From NCBI GenBank assembly GCA_905209435.1, contig CAJLTE010000012.1, forward strand, positions 1-50,831: DNA of 50,831 bases, given 5' to 3'. A program made the position numbers and the translations under genes. This document shows positions 16,970-25,417 of this stretch, in pieces. Position 1 is the stretch's first letter; each line of letters begins with the position of its first letter. Origin of the DNA: an uncultured Blautia sp. GTDB lineage: Bacteria; Bacillota_A; Clostridia; Lachnospirales; Lachnospiraceae. The notes under the pieces were generated by a model. That model was not told the origin of the DNA and made no database searches. It worked only from the letters and a program-made list of their open reading frames with translations.

Positions 16970-17767
16970 TCAGCTTTCTTCCAAAATATCAATAGATATT
17001 TGAAAAATATCGTAATTATTTACTTCTGCCACCTTCTGAAATCCATATTCTGCCATAATCTGACGGCTTTCCTCACGCTGTTCCTGCAAAGCTGCAAATA
17101 TTACGAACTCACATTTCTCTATAATTGCACGCTTCGCAATAATCCTATAATCAGGTGACGGTTCATTTAAATGCTCATACAGAAGCTTTCCATTCTTCCC
17201 GGAGCGTCGTCCCCTTCCATCACGTCCGAATGCCAGCTGTATAGAAGGATCATAAACTCTGAGATAAGATGCCACAGGATTACTCGCAGCCACCAGTGCA
17301 TTCTCGGAACTTCGAAGAGATGCTATGATCTCAGCTGATTCAGCAACCTCCTGCGGAACCTTCTGATTATTCGCAACTTTTCCATAATTCCCAGCCTGCC
17401 ATACGCTGGTTCCGCTGGTCACAACAAGAACCAGACACACAATAACAGCAACTGTCTGGATCCCACTGTTTCTGATTCGTCCCAAAAGCCCGGCAAAGGC
17501 AGCTGCGATCACCGGAACCGTAGGCAAAAGCCACAGTACTCTCCAATATACAAGCCCTCCGATACAGCGCTGTATAATTCCGGCTGTCACCGGGCAGAAA
17601 TATACGAAACTGACAATTATCAGGTATGCCGCCAGATAACCAGCTTTCTTTTTTCTGCTTTCAAAAATCAACAGATAAATAACTGCCCCCAAAAGCAGAT
17701 AAGAATACCAGCTTCCGTTCCAATACTGATTCCAGACTGCAAGGGGATTCTGTACCATTTCCATCAT
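16970..17767 (-). CDS. C-terminal part of a DUF6077-like membrane protein
   Basis: A protein of 265 residues with four or five membrane segments (about 20-120), then a soluble C-terminal domain of about 130 residues (SAEIIASLRSSENALVAASN, LAFGRDGRGRR). It lies in the same reading frame as the upstream CDS 17783-18817, separated only by a TAA codon and five sense codons (GGKID). Together they would make one protein of about 615 residues, matching the size and layout I recall for DUF6077 polytopic proteins. A GGGGGA sequence just before the ATG pair at 17767 could allow re-initiation. It is either a nonsense-broken gene or two coupled subunits. Confidence 0.65.
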   Translation of the reverse strand: MMEMVQNPLAVWNQYWNGSWYSYLLLGAVIYLLIFESRKKKAGYLAAYLIIVSFVYFCPVTAGIIQRCIGGLVYWRVLWLLPTVPVIAAAFAGLLGRIRNSGIQTVAVIVCLVLVVTSGTSVWQAGNYGKVANNQKVPQEVAESAEIIASLRSSENALVAASNPVASYLRVYDPSIQLAFGRDGRGRRSGKNGKLLYEHLNEPSPDYRIIAKRAIIEKCEFVIFAALQEQREESRQIMAEYGFQKVAEVNNYDIFQISIDILEES

Positions 17768-17782
17768 ATCAATCTTTCCCCC

Positions 17783-18817
17783 TTATATTACCAGATATAC
17801 TAATCCAAGAATCAATGCCGGAAAGCAACATGCGATTTCAATAAACATACGGCGGAGATTTCTGTTTCTGCACAGATCCACCAAGATAAAAACACCCATT
17901 ACTATTGGCGAAAGCATAATACCCATAGAAGAAACATGGCATGCCGCCAGATTTGTGAGTGCCAGTATAAACCAGGAATATGCCGGCTGTTCATTTAATA
18001 CTGCATGCAGTCCAAGATATATGAGGAACGGAAGGATCACAGATGCGAGAACTGCCTTTCCCTGCCAGATCCTTATCAACTGAAAATTCCCTGCTGTATA
18101 CACAGAAAATCCCGAAAACCAGATCAGAACTGCGCAGAAAAACAGGAAAATGCCCTGCTTTCTTTTTTCCTCAGGAAAGAACATTTTTCCCATCTGATGG
18201 TATACCAGATAAGCTGCCGCAAAAAATACTGCCGGATAAATCACATGTGCCATAACTGCCGGATGCAGTCCACCGCTCAGCTGACTGATAACAGCCAGGA
18301 GAATCGGAAATGGAGACAGTACGTATCTCTTCGGCAATCTGTTATAAGCTATGCCGGAATATGGATCAATCTGAAAAATAGAATCTGTATACACGGAAGT
18401 TGTAGCTGTTCCCACATAAAAAGAATCATCTGCATCCATATGTGCATAAAGCACTGCAATCACAATCTGCACCAGAATCACAGCAATAGCAATCCACATC
18501 CACACCGATACCTTTGGAAGTTCCTTTCCAATCCGTCTTACATGCATCTTTGCATCCTTCTGAAGTTTCCGCAGACCAAAAACAGCTAAAATAATCATAA
18601 TCACAGCAAATGCCGCTGTCACGAAATGTAATGACATTTTTCTGTAAGTCGCAGGCAAAATCAAAATTTCCGCTACTCCGAACATAAGAAGGATTCCTGT
18701 CAGGAAACTTTCTCCCAGTGTGTAATCTTTTTTTCTTTTTGCAAGAGGTGCTCCTGCTGCGGTCGGTACCAGAACCAGCCAAATACCCGCAAGCACCAGT
18801 TTTATCAACATCTGCAT
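17783..18817 (-). CDS. N-terminal part of a DUF6077-like polytopic membrane protein
   Basis: A protein of 344 residues with about nine membrane segments and the motif region DADDSFYVGTATTSVYT followed by PYSGIAYNRLPKRYVLSP. This resembles DUF6077, a family with glycosyltransferase-C-like topology; function is unknown. I place the start at 18817, one nt after the stop of the molybdenum subunit, because an earlier start would overlap that gene. Tight linkage implies cotranscription with the hydroxylase. The frame ends at TAA (17785-17783) and continues without shift into the next CDS. Confidence 0.65.
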   Translation of the reverse strand: MQMLIKLVLAGIWLVLVPTAAGAPLAKRKKDYTLGESFLTGILLMFGVAEILILPATYRKMSLHFVTAAFAVIMIILAVFGLRKLQKDAKMHVRRIGKELPKVSVWMWIAIAVILVQIVIAVLYAHMDADDSFYVGTATTSVYTDSIFQIDPYSGIAYNRLPKRYVLSPFPILLAVISQLSGGLHPAVMAHVIYPAVFFAAAYLVYHQMGKMFFPEEKRKQGIFLFFCAVLIWFSGFSVYTAGNFQLIRIWQGKAVLASVILPFLIYLGLHAVLNEQPAYSWFILALTNLAACHVSSMGIMLSPIVMGVFILVDLCRNRNLRRMFIEIACCFPALILGLVYLVI

Positions 18818-18818
18818 T

Positions 18819-21227
18819 TTACTTCTGCTTTGCTTTCTTCTTAAGAATACCCATTGCAATTTTCTCAGGTGTCATAGGAAGTTCCGTGAGACGCACACCG
18901 GTTGCATTATAAATTGCCTCTGCCAGTGCCGGACACGGAGTATCAATAACCAGCTCGCCGATCGATTTGGCACCAAACGGGCCTGTTTTTTCATAGCTGC
19001 TCTCAAATGCCACACGGATATTTCCAATATCCTGTCTGGTTGGAATCTTATACTGCATGAAAGAATTATTGCGGATTTTTCCCTTGTCTGTATATTGCAC
19101 ATCTTCGCTGAGTGCCATACCGATTCCCTGTGCAATACCACCCTCTGTCTGAACACGGGCAAGATTCGGATTAATCGGAGTTCCACAGTCAACTGCTGCT
19201 ACATAATCCAGCACATCTACATTTCCGGTTTCAGTATCAACTTCCACTTCTACCATACCAACCATGAATGGTGGAGGAGAAAGTGGTGAAGAATGCTGTT
19301 TTACTACCTGAAGTTCAATATTGTTGAAGAAAGTACTCTTCAGTGCGATGTCTTCCAGAGATACTTTCTTCTCAGCATCCTCTGAACTGTTGAATTTTAC
19401 ATCTCCACTGTCAAAGCTGTTCTCTGCAGAAGTATTACCTGCAACTGTACCATCCACGTTGCTCAGATCTGCTGCATCCATGCCAAGTGTTTCATCGTAG
19501 AAGACATAAGAGCCATCAAAGTCAACTTTCTTCTCATCTACTTCCAGCATCTCTGCGCCAAGCTTGCAGATTCTCTTCTTAAGTTCCTCGCATGCTTTCA
19601 TAACAGCCACACCCGTTGTATAGGTTGTGGAAGATGCATAAGATCCTGAGTCATACGGAGAAATATCAGTATCTACGCTGAATACAACAATATTATCCAT
19701 CGGTGTGTTCAGACAGTCTGCTGCGATCTGCGCCATAATGGTGTCACAGCCTGTACCCATATCCGTACATCCAAGTGCAAGCGTATAGGAACCATCTTCA
19801 TTCAGCTTGATATCTGCTCCGCCGACATCGACTCCTGCGATAGAAGATCCCTGCATTGCCATAGCAACACCGACTCCGCGGACTTTGCCATTGCCCATAT
19901 CGCGGCGCGGATACTTGGAATCCCAGTCCATCATCTCTTTCGCTCGCGCCATACAGCGATCCATAGAGCAGCTCTGTGCAAACGGCACATCATGATATCC
20001 TGGAAGAGGGCCACCCTCTACCGGCATGTTCAGTTCCTTGATTTTAACAGGATCCATTCCCATCTGATGTGCAAGTTCATTCACTGCAGACTCTACCGCA
20101 AAAATACCCTGAGTAGCACCGTAACCACGATATGCTCCAGCGGCCTGTACATTGGTATATACAACATCAAAGGAGAATCTGTATGCTTCTGTGTGTCTGT
20201 AAAGTGCAATGGATTTATGTCCGCTCAGACCTACAGTTGTAGAACTATGTTCACCATATGCACCTGTATTTGACAGAGTATGAACATCGATTGCTTTGAT
20301 GATACCGTTTTCATCTGCACCTGCACGCACTGTAATCTCCATCTCGTGACGTGGAGAAGAACAGATCATAGATTCATATCTGGAGAAGATCATCTTGGAC
20401 GGACGTCCTGTCTTCCAGGTAACGATTGCAGGATAGATTTCACTGACAGAAGTCTGTTTCGCACCAAATCCACCACCGATTCTTGGTTTAATAACACGTA
20501 CTTTAGAAGCCGGAATGTCCAGTGCTCTTCCCACGATTCGTCTCACATGAAACGGAATCTGAGTAGAAGACAGTACGATCAGTCTGCCAAAATGATCCAT
20601 ATAGCAGGCTGTACGGAAAGTCTCCATCATAGTCTGCTGATTTGCTTTTGTATGATAAGTACGCTCTACCGTGTATTTACATTCTGACAGAACTTTATCT
20701 ACATCGCCCTGCTCTTCCATTGCTGTAGCACATAAATTCCGTTTATTGTCTCCTCCGAGCGGAATTTTCAGTTTCCAGTCCTCTTCCGGATGAACAAGGA
20801 TCGGATTGTCCTTTGCCTTGTGCATATCCAGGACAGGTGTCTCCACACGATAGTCTACGCGGATCCGCTTTAATGCTTTGTCTACCGCTTCCTCTGTTTC
20901 ACCGGCTACAAGAGCAACAACATCTCCCACGAAACGCACATGGCGGTCAATGATCAGTCTGTCGTCCGGACTCATCTCAGGTGCAGTCTGACCGGCAAGA
21001 GTGAAACGCTTCTGCGGTACATCTTTATAGGTAAGAACACATGCAATGCCGGCTACTTTCTCTGCGTTACCTGTCTTGATATCTTCTACCCATGCATTGG
21101 CATGCGGGCTTCTCAGCGCTTTGACGATCAGACAGTCCTTTGGCGCCAGATCATCTGTGTAAACAGGCTTTCCTGTTACCAGTGACATTGCATCAGTTTT
21201 TCGTACAGGTTGATTTACATATTTCAT
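18819..21227 (-). CDS. molybdenum hydroxylase large subunit (xanthine dehydrogenase family)
   Basis: An 802-residue subunit that binds molybdopterin cofactor and carries the substrate site. The N-terminal hammerhead domain begins near GKPVYTDDL. The molybdopterin-binding domains show RIGGGFGAKQ, GAYRGYGATQ and, near the C-terminus, GAKSIGELV with the Glu that serves as catalytic base in this family. The family hydroxylates purines, nicotinate or similar rings; the substrate cannot be told from motifs here. An atypical insertion rich in Asp/Ser (about 595-630) lies before the SLEDIALKS segment. It is the third gene of a FAD, 2Fe-2S, Mo operon. No cofactor-maturation genes are in the window. 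Confidence 0.9.
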   Translation of the reverse strand: MKYVNQPVRKTDAMSLVTGKPVYTDDLAPKDCLIVKALRSPHANAWVEDIKTGNAEKVAGIACVLTYKDVPQKRFTLAGQTAPEMSPDDRLIIDRHVRFVGDVVALVAGETEEAVDKALKRIRVDYRVETPVLDMHKAKDNPILVHPEEDWKLKIPLGGDNKRNLCATAMEEQGDVDKVLSECKYTVERTYHTKANQQTMMETFRTACYMDHFGRLIVLSSTQIPFHVRRIVGRALDIPASKVRVIKPRIGGGFGAKQTSVSEIYPAIVTWKTGRPSKMIFSRYESMICSSPRHEMEITVRAGADENGIIKAIDVHTLSNTGAYGEHSSTTVGLSGHKSIALYRHTEAYRFSFDVVYTNVQAAGAYRGYGATQGIFAVESAVNELAHQMGMDPVKIKELNMPVEGGPLPGYHDVPFAQSCSMDRCMARAKEMMDWDSKYPRRDMGNGKVRGVGVAMAMQGSSIAGVDVGGADIKLNEDGSYTLALGCTDMGTGCDTIMAQIAADCLNTPMDNIVVFSVDTDISPYDSGSYASSTTYTTGVAVMKACEELKKRICKLGAEMLEVDEKKVDFDGSYVFYDETLGMDAADLSNVDGTVAGNTSAENSFDSGDVKFNSSEDAEKKVSLEDIALKSTFFNNIELQVVKQHSSPLSPPPFMVGMVEVEVDTETGNVDVLDYVAAVDCGTPINPNLARVQTEGGIAQGIGMALSEDVQYTDKGKIRNNSFMQYKIPTRQDIGNIRVAFESSYEKTGPFGAKSIGELVIDTPCPALAEAIYNATGVRLTELPMTPEKIAMGILKKKAKQK

Positions 21228-21229
21228 CT

Positions 21230-21697
21230 TTATGCTTCCTCCTGTGCTTTCTTATATTTAAGGAATTTCAGGATACTCTTTGTCTGAGAAACAAAGCCGG
21301 AACATCTGCACAGATTTCCTGCCAGATATTCTTTGATCTGCTCCTCTGTCGGATCTTTAATTTCAGCAAGCATTGCAAACACGTTCATGATAAATCCCGG
21401 ATTACAGAAACCACACTGTTCCGCGCCTTCATTTGCCAGGAAACTTCCAAATTCCTGCGCCTCTCTCTGCATGCCCTCCAGTGTGACAATCTTCTTTCCC
21501 TCGATGCGCGCTGCAAGTGTACTGCAGGAAAGTACCGGGCGACCGTCCATAAGAACTGTACAGAGTCCGCAGTTTGCAGTCTCACAGCCTCTCTTTACAC
21601 TGAAGCAGCCCTGCTCTCTCAGAAAATCGATCAGCAAAGTATCCGGATAGATCTCTGCATGACGATTTACTCCATTAAGCCAGAAATTAATATTCAT
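21230..21697 (-). CDS. molybdenum hydroxylase 2Fe-2S subunit
   Basis: A protein of 155 residues with two iron-sulfur sites. The plant-type ferredoxin cluster is bound by Cys38, Cys43, Cys46 and Cys58. The second, helical-domain cluster is bound by Cys95, Cys98, Cys130 and Cys132 (CGFC...CRC). It passes electrons from the molybdenum centre to the FAD subunit. Its start overlaps the 3' end of the FAD gene by 11 nt, and its stop is 2 nt before the molybdenum subunit, so the three are translationally coupled. The order FAD, FeS, Mo is common for CoxMSL/XdhBCA-type enzymes. Confidence 0.93.
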   Translation of the reverse strand: MNINFWLNGVNRHAEIYPDTLLIDFLREQGCFSVKRGCETANCGLCTVLMDGRPVLSCSTLAARIEGKKIVTLEGMQREAQEFGSFLANEGAEQCGFCNPGFIMNVFAMLAEIKDPTEEQIKEYLAGNLCRCSGFVSQTKSILKFLKYKKAQEEA

Positions 21698-22505
21698 TCT
21701 TCATTCCTCCTACTGCTTCCCAGGCTCTTCTTGTCAGTACTTTTACAAGGAGAGTTCTGTATTCTTTGGAACCTCGCATGTTGCCTGCAGTAGGAACATT
21801 CTCTGCTGCATATTCGGCAAATTCATTGATTGCTTCTGCTTTCTGCTTTTTGGTCATATTTCTGAAGTTCTTAAGAATCTGCTTCTTATCCTCTACGACC
21901 ATGGCACGGGCGGGTCTGGCACCGATAACTGTTCTTGCTTCATCTCCGATCACAGATGCTGTACAGGTCAGTACCGGGAAATCGGTTTTCGTGTTTCTCT
22001 GGCTTAAGTAACAGGTAAGAAGCGGCTCTTTACGTATAATGATATTCACAAGGATGTCATTGTCCTTCTTCATGTTTACAAATTCAGTCAGTGGAATACG
22101 GCCTGCATCATACAATTCTACCCATGTATCCATTCCCAGAAACATGGTCAGAACATCTGAGAAACCATATCTTCCATAAATGCTTCCTCCCACTGTGGCA
22201 CAGTTACGAAACTGTACTCCCACAATGTGGCAAAGGCTTTCTTTCATAGCTCCATGTGTGTAGGTGTTCAGAGCCTCGTTTGTCTCCAGATCACGGAGAG
22301 GAGTCATGCACCCGATCACAAATTCATCGTCATTCTCCAAGATCGTATCCAGTCCCAGACCGGAAAGATCGATTGCTGTAGCTACTGCTCTGTTGCTCAT
22401 TTTCATCCAGACCATTCCGCCCAGAACGCGAGCTGTTTTTTTCTGGTTCAGCTCATAGGCTTCAGCCAGACTGTTTACCTTTACATAGCTTTTGATTTTC
22501 AGCAT
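21687..22505 (-). CDS. molybdenum hydroxylase FAD-binding subunit
   Basis: A 272-residue CoxM/XdhB-type subunit. An FAD-binding PCMH-like N-terminal half contains ARVLGGMVWMKM (about 25-36) and NCATVGGSIYGRYGFSDV (about 103-120); the C-terminal half holds TDFPVLTCTASV. The usual second FAD loop (LxGN) is replaced by less typical residues. It accepts electrons from the 2Fe-2S subunit and passes them to NAD or another acceptor. It is first in the operon. An inverted repeat that may be an operator lies 36-56 nt upstream. Confidence 0.88.
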   Translation of the reverse strand: MLKIKSYVKVNSLAEAYELNQKKTARVLGGMVWMKMSNRAVATAIDLSGLGLDTILENDDEFVIGCMTPLRDLETNEALNTYTHGAMKESLCHIVGVQFRNCATVGGSIYGRYGFSDVLTMFLGMDTWVELYDAGRIPLTEFVNMKKDNDILVNIIIRKEPLLTCYLSQRNTKTDFPVLTCTASVIGDEARTVIGARPARAMVVEDKKQILKNFRNMTKKQKAEAINEFAEYAAENVPTAGNMRGSKEYRTLLVKVLTRRAWEAVGGMKNEY

Positions 22506-22540
22506 TATGTATCCCTTTCTTCCATACTTTTGTAACGTAT

Positions 22541-22574
22541 CTGTCTGTATCTGTCAGACAGTCAATTAAGTATA
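22541..22574 (-). promoter_or_regulatory. candidate promoter and operator of the molybdenum hydroxylase operon
   Basis: A TATACT -10-like box lies on the minus strand at 22574-22569; no good -35 box is seen. The 7-bp inverted repeat CTGTCTG/CAGACAG (22541-22547 and 22555-22561) would start near +1, as expected for a repressor site. The binding protein is not in the window. Confidence 0.4.
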
Positions 22575-22698
22575 ATAGCATAATCTAAAGAAAAAATCTA
22601 TAAATATCATCAATCTTATAAATAAATTTTCCGTTATCATTCTATCATATAGAATTTGAAAGTGTCTATTGATAAAAATATCCAAAATATGACAAAAA

Positions 22699-22841
22699 AT
22701 CAGCAGGAATTACAGAATTAGTGGTTATCCGTGAGATAATACACTGATTCTGCAGTCCTGCTGATACGGATACAAGTAAGTTCCCGGCTCACTGCTTATT
22801 GCCTTTTACAAATGAAGCAGAGAGCTCATTTGCTTTAACTA
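22699..22841 (+). repeat. dispersed repeat, long composite form (divergent copy)
   Basis: ATCAGCAGGA pairs with TCCTGCTGAT (22699-22708 and 22756-22765). The downstream part (ATACAAGTAAGTTCCC, CACTGCTTATTGC, AATGAAGCAG, GCTTTAACTA) aligns with the second half of the copy at 23851-24014. The remaining spacer to 23057 is AT-rich and holds no gene. Confidence 0.6.
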
Positions 22842-23054
22842 AAATGTTATAGAAAAAATGTGTGCAAATTTTGAGACGCCTGTGAAATCGAAGTGAAAAA
22901 GATATGTGCAGAGTGTGAAATTCTTCTATTTTTTCTGATCAAACAGATTCCCACATGTAAATCAAACATTCGCATGTTTTTGTGTAGTATATATAATTTT
23001 TTTCTCATTATTTTTGTTTTTTTATGTATTTTACTGGTATTTTTCTGACATTAG

Positions 23055-23063
23055 TGTTATAAT
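23055..23063 (+). promoter_or_regulatory. extended -10 promoter of the cytidylate kinase-like gene
   Basis: TGTTATAAT gives a TGn-extended -10 with a perfect TATAAT at 23058-23063; no strong -35 is visible. A 9-bp inverted repeat, GTATGAATC/GATTCATAC (23105-23113 and 23131-23139), lies in the leader and could be an operator or RNA hairpin. Confidence 0.55.
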
Positions 23064-23177
23064 ATTCACAAATAAAAGACGTGTTGCTGTAATATAAATG
23101 AATTGTATGAATCACCTTAACAAATCATCTGATTCATACCAAACAGTAACAAGGATGTCATAAAGGAGGTTTTGATT

Positions 23178-23765
23178 ATGAGTAAACGCGTGATTACAAT
23201 AAACAGGATGCTCGGCAGTAATGGCCGCCTGATCGGTAAAGCTCTGGCAGAAGAGCTTGGATTTGCTTTTTATGACAAAGAGCTGATCGATATTGCAGCT
23301 CAGAAAGAGAATATTCCTTTTGATATACTTGCCAAGGTTGACGAGAAACGCGGCAGTAACTGGCGTTTCCCAATTGACCATGAACTTCAGATGGACAGTG
23401 ATTTTCATTTTGTTCCTATGAACGATGTCCTCTTTGATCTCCAGCGTAAAATTATTCTGGAGGCTGCTGAAAAAGAAGATTGTGTAATTGTCGGAAGATG
23501 CGCAAACTATATCCTCGACAACAAATGTCTGAGCGTATTTATCCATGCACCATTTGATTACCGTGTACAAACCGTCATCGAGCGTACAGGCAGGGAAGAA
23601 AAGAGTGCTCAGAAGCTGGTTAAGAAAGTGGATAAAGAACGCCGTACTTATTATGAATACTTCACAGACAAAAAGTGGAAGGACATCTCCCAGTATCATC
23701 TGGCATTTGACAGCAGCAAATTCAGTCAGGATAAGATTGTAGAAATGATCAAGACAGCATTATAA
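23178..23765 (+). CDS. cytidylate kinase-like family protein
   Basis: A 195-residue P-loop-type nucleotide kinase homologue of the cytidylate kinase-like family. The N-terminus, VITINRMLGSNGRLIGKALAEE, matches the family start, where the usual S/T-R-E...GSGG loop reads NRMLGSNG here. FYDKELIDIAAQ, CVIVGRCANYIL and VFIHAPFDYRV follow. Family members are annotated by similarity to CMP kinase, but their substrate is mostly untested, and the altered loop adds doubt. The ATG at 23178 follows AAAGGAGG; a TTG two codons earlier is unlikely. The gene is monocistronic with a tight terminator. Confidence 0.82.
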   Translation: MSKRVITINRMLGSNGRLIGKALAEELGFAFYDKELIDIAAQKENIPFDILAKVDEKRGSNWRFPIDHELQMDSDFHFVPMNDVLFDLQRKIILEAAEKEDCVIVGRCANYILDNKCLSVFIHAPFDYRVQTVIERTGREEKSAQKLVKKVDKERRTYYEYFTDKKWKDISQYHLAFDSSKFSQDKIVEMIKTAL

Positions 23766-23818
23766 CTCTCTTAATTTCCTGATTTAAATTTTAAACAGTA
23801 CCTCCATTTATAAATATA

Positions 23819-23846
23819 AAAACAGGTTCTTCGGAACCTGTTTTTA
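23819..23846. terminator. terminator with TTCG tetraloop
   Basis: AAAACAGGTTC and GAACCTGTTTT enclose the stable loop TTCG, with A and T tracts on both sides. It ends the kinase-like gene and may also work from the minus strand. Confidence 0.88.
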
Positions 23847-23850
23847 TATT

Positions 23851-24014
23851 TAAGCGGATATTCGCAATCCGCTTCGCTACGTGGCTCTACACCAAATAAC
23901 TGCTCCGCAGTTTATCAGAAAGAGCTTGCACTCTTCCTGATACAAGCAAGTCCCCACCCACTGCTTATTGCTTTTCGCAATTGAAGCAGGGGACTTACTT
24001 GATTTGGTTAAATT
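23851..24014 (+). repeat. dispersed repeat, long composite form (fullest copy)
   Basis: It starts AAGCGGATATTCGCAATCCGCTT (8-bp perfect stem) and ends TTGATTTGGTTAAAT. The insert contains further hairpins: CTGC/GCAG, TCAG.AAGAG/CTCTT.CTGA, and CAAGCAAGTCCCC pairing with GGGGACTTACTTG around an inner CTGCTT/AAGCAG stem. It lies just before the stop of the convergent DUF362 gene. Confidence 0.78.
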
Positions 24015-24026
24015 AGCTGTTGACGA

Positions 24027-25136
24027 CTATTTTTTATCTGATCTCATATCTGAAATATACTGTTTCAGAAAGTCATATATCTGGTTTTCTGTAGGCGGAC
24101 ATCCATTTACATTATGCTCAAATTTACACGTACATGCTCCAACACCCAGTTTTCCTGTTTTGCCGCGATAGCCCTGACCGATGCAGATCTTTGTGTCCAG
24201 TTTTTCAAAAAGTCCATCATTTTTCAGCATTTCCAGTGCAGGGATCAGATATCCATAGCAGGCGCTGCAGGATTCTACTTCTTCTACCGCATCCTGAAGT
24301 TCTACTACTTTTCGAGATTTCGGCAGTTCTTTCCGGGCAGTTTCCTCGCAGTAAATGATGTGTGCATTATTCAGATCCGTACTTCCAACTCCCAATTTCC
24401 CTGCCAGTTCAATATACGGCACATCCTTTGTTGCATAATGCATGACCTGACAGACATAAGAATCAATCAACACCGGATCCATTCCCGCCCAGACACGGTT
24501 CATTACTACCGGATTACCACCATCTTCGAAATCCAGATCTCCGCAGATGTTATCAACCACAATAAAATCCTGGTGAATTCCTGTATTCAGATGCGCAATT
24601 GGTTTGTGCAGTCCCATTGCATGAAAACGGCGCTTCTCAGTATTCGGAAGCAGCCCCTTGAGATTCTTTAATGCACAGGTAATTTTCGTCTGGCAATGCC
24701 CTTTTAATACCGGAACATTAATCAGGAAATCGACATCTGCCACACGTTCGCAGATATTTAACTTCATACCCTTACAGTCACGCTCAATTCCTTTATCCTT
24801 CTGCATATCCCAGAATGGCACCTGATATTTCTCTGAAAGTTCACGATAACCGCACACCTCATATGCTTCTGTTGTCTTATCTCCTACCCAGGAACCCTCA
24901 AGGATAACAATCTTTCTATAACCGTTTTCCTGCAGGTACTCAATAATTCCCGCCACAATCTCCGGATGCGTAGTAGCACCCCAGGAGGCTTCAGATGGAG
25001 AAACAAGGTTTGGCTTAATACCAATCTGTGTATCTGCATCAGGTATTTGTGCCGTTAGATTGCACTTCGTCAGAAGATCTTTTGTCATTTCTTTATATTG
25101 TGTGCCGTTTTTTATATAGATTTCATTTCTGTTCAT
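24027..25136 (-). CDS. DUF362 domain-containing protein
   Basis: A 369-residue cytosolic protein of the DUF362 family. Conserved parts are IGIKPNLVSP, GATTHPEIV, VILEGSW, DFLINVPVLKGH, ALKNLKGLLP and GMDPVLIDSY. Several cysteines occur near the C-terminus (CSACYG, GACTCKFEHNVNGCPP), which may bind metal or an Fe-S cluster, though the pattern is not a standard ferredoxin. The family's reaction is not known. The leader contains a copy of the dispersed repeat (25169-25201), read here in the antisense orientation relative to most copies. Confidence 0.85.
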   Translation of the reverse strand: MNRNEIYIKNGTQYKEMTKDLLTKCNLTAQIPDADTQIGIKPNLVSPSEASWGATTHPEIVAGIIEYLQENGYRKIVILEGSWVGDKTTEAYEVCGYRELSEKYQVPFWDMQKDKGIERDCKGMKLNICERVADVDFLINVPVLKGHCQTKITCALKNLKGLLPNTEKRRFHAMGLHKPIAHLNTGIHQDFIVVDNICGDLDFEDGGNPVVMNRVWAGMDPVLIDSYVCQVMHYATKDVPYIELAGKLGVGSTDLNNAHIIYCEETARKELPKSRKVVELQDAVEEVESCSACYGYLIPALEMLKNDGLFEKLDTKICIGQGYRGKTGKLGVGACTCKFEHNVNGCPPTENQIYDFLKQYISDMRSDKK

Positions 25137-25168
25137 TGATATATCCTTTTAGTTACTGAATTTCCTGT

Positions 25169-25201
25169 CATGCGGATAAAATCATCCACATTGGGTTAAA
25201 T
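25169..25201 (+). repeat. dispersed repeat copy (GCGGATAAAATCATCC type)
   Basis: A short hairpin form, GCGGATaaaatcATCCAC, ends in TTGGGTTAAAT with a slight change. It lies in the 5' leader of the DUF362 gene. Confidence 0.65.
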
Positions 25202-25219
25202 AGTTACTTTTGATTTACC

Positions 25220-25248
25220 ATTGTATCATAGCACATTTGTCCGCGCAA
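25220..25248 (-). promoter_or_regulatory. probable promoter of the DUF362 gene
   Basis: On the minus strand TTGCGC (25248-25243) and TACAAT (25225-25220) are separated by 17 bp. Confidence 0.5.
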
Positions 25249-25264
25249 CAATATACTCCAAAAC

Positions 25265-25289
25265 AAAAAGAGCCTTCCCGGCTCTTTTT
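25265..25289 (-). terminator. terminator of the helical-bundle gene
   Basis: AAAAAGAGCC pairs with GGCTCTTTTT around a 5-nt loop; the minus-strand tail is TTTTTGTTTT. Confidence 0.82.
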
Positions 25290-25417
25290 GCTCAGTATTT
25301 TTATAACCATCTGAAAATCATAAATACTGTTATCACTGCTCCTGTGACAACAGTAATTCCAGATAACTTCCAACTATGGTTATTTCAATAATCACTATAT
25401 CAGACTAAATTTTCTTT

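Noticed and set aside
16688..17158. Plus-strand open frame over the lysine riboswitch
   Set aside because: It covers the antisense of the aptamer and the end of another gene; no ribosome site and no protein family.
25301..25384. Short minus-strand frame ending in a hydrophobic helix (TVVTGAVITVFMIFRWL)
   Set aside because: It looks like a small membrane peptide, but it has no start codon and a stop directly before it, and lies after a terminator-sized gap. It could be a gene remnant but cannot be supported.
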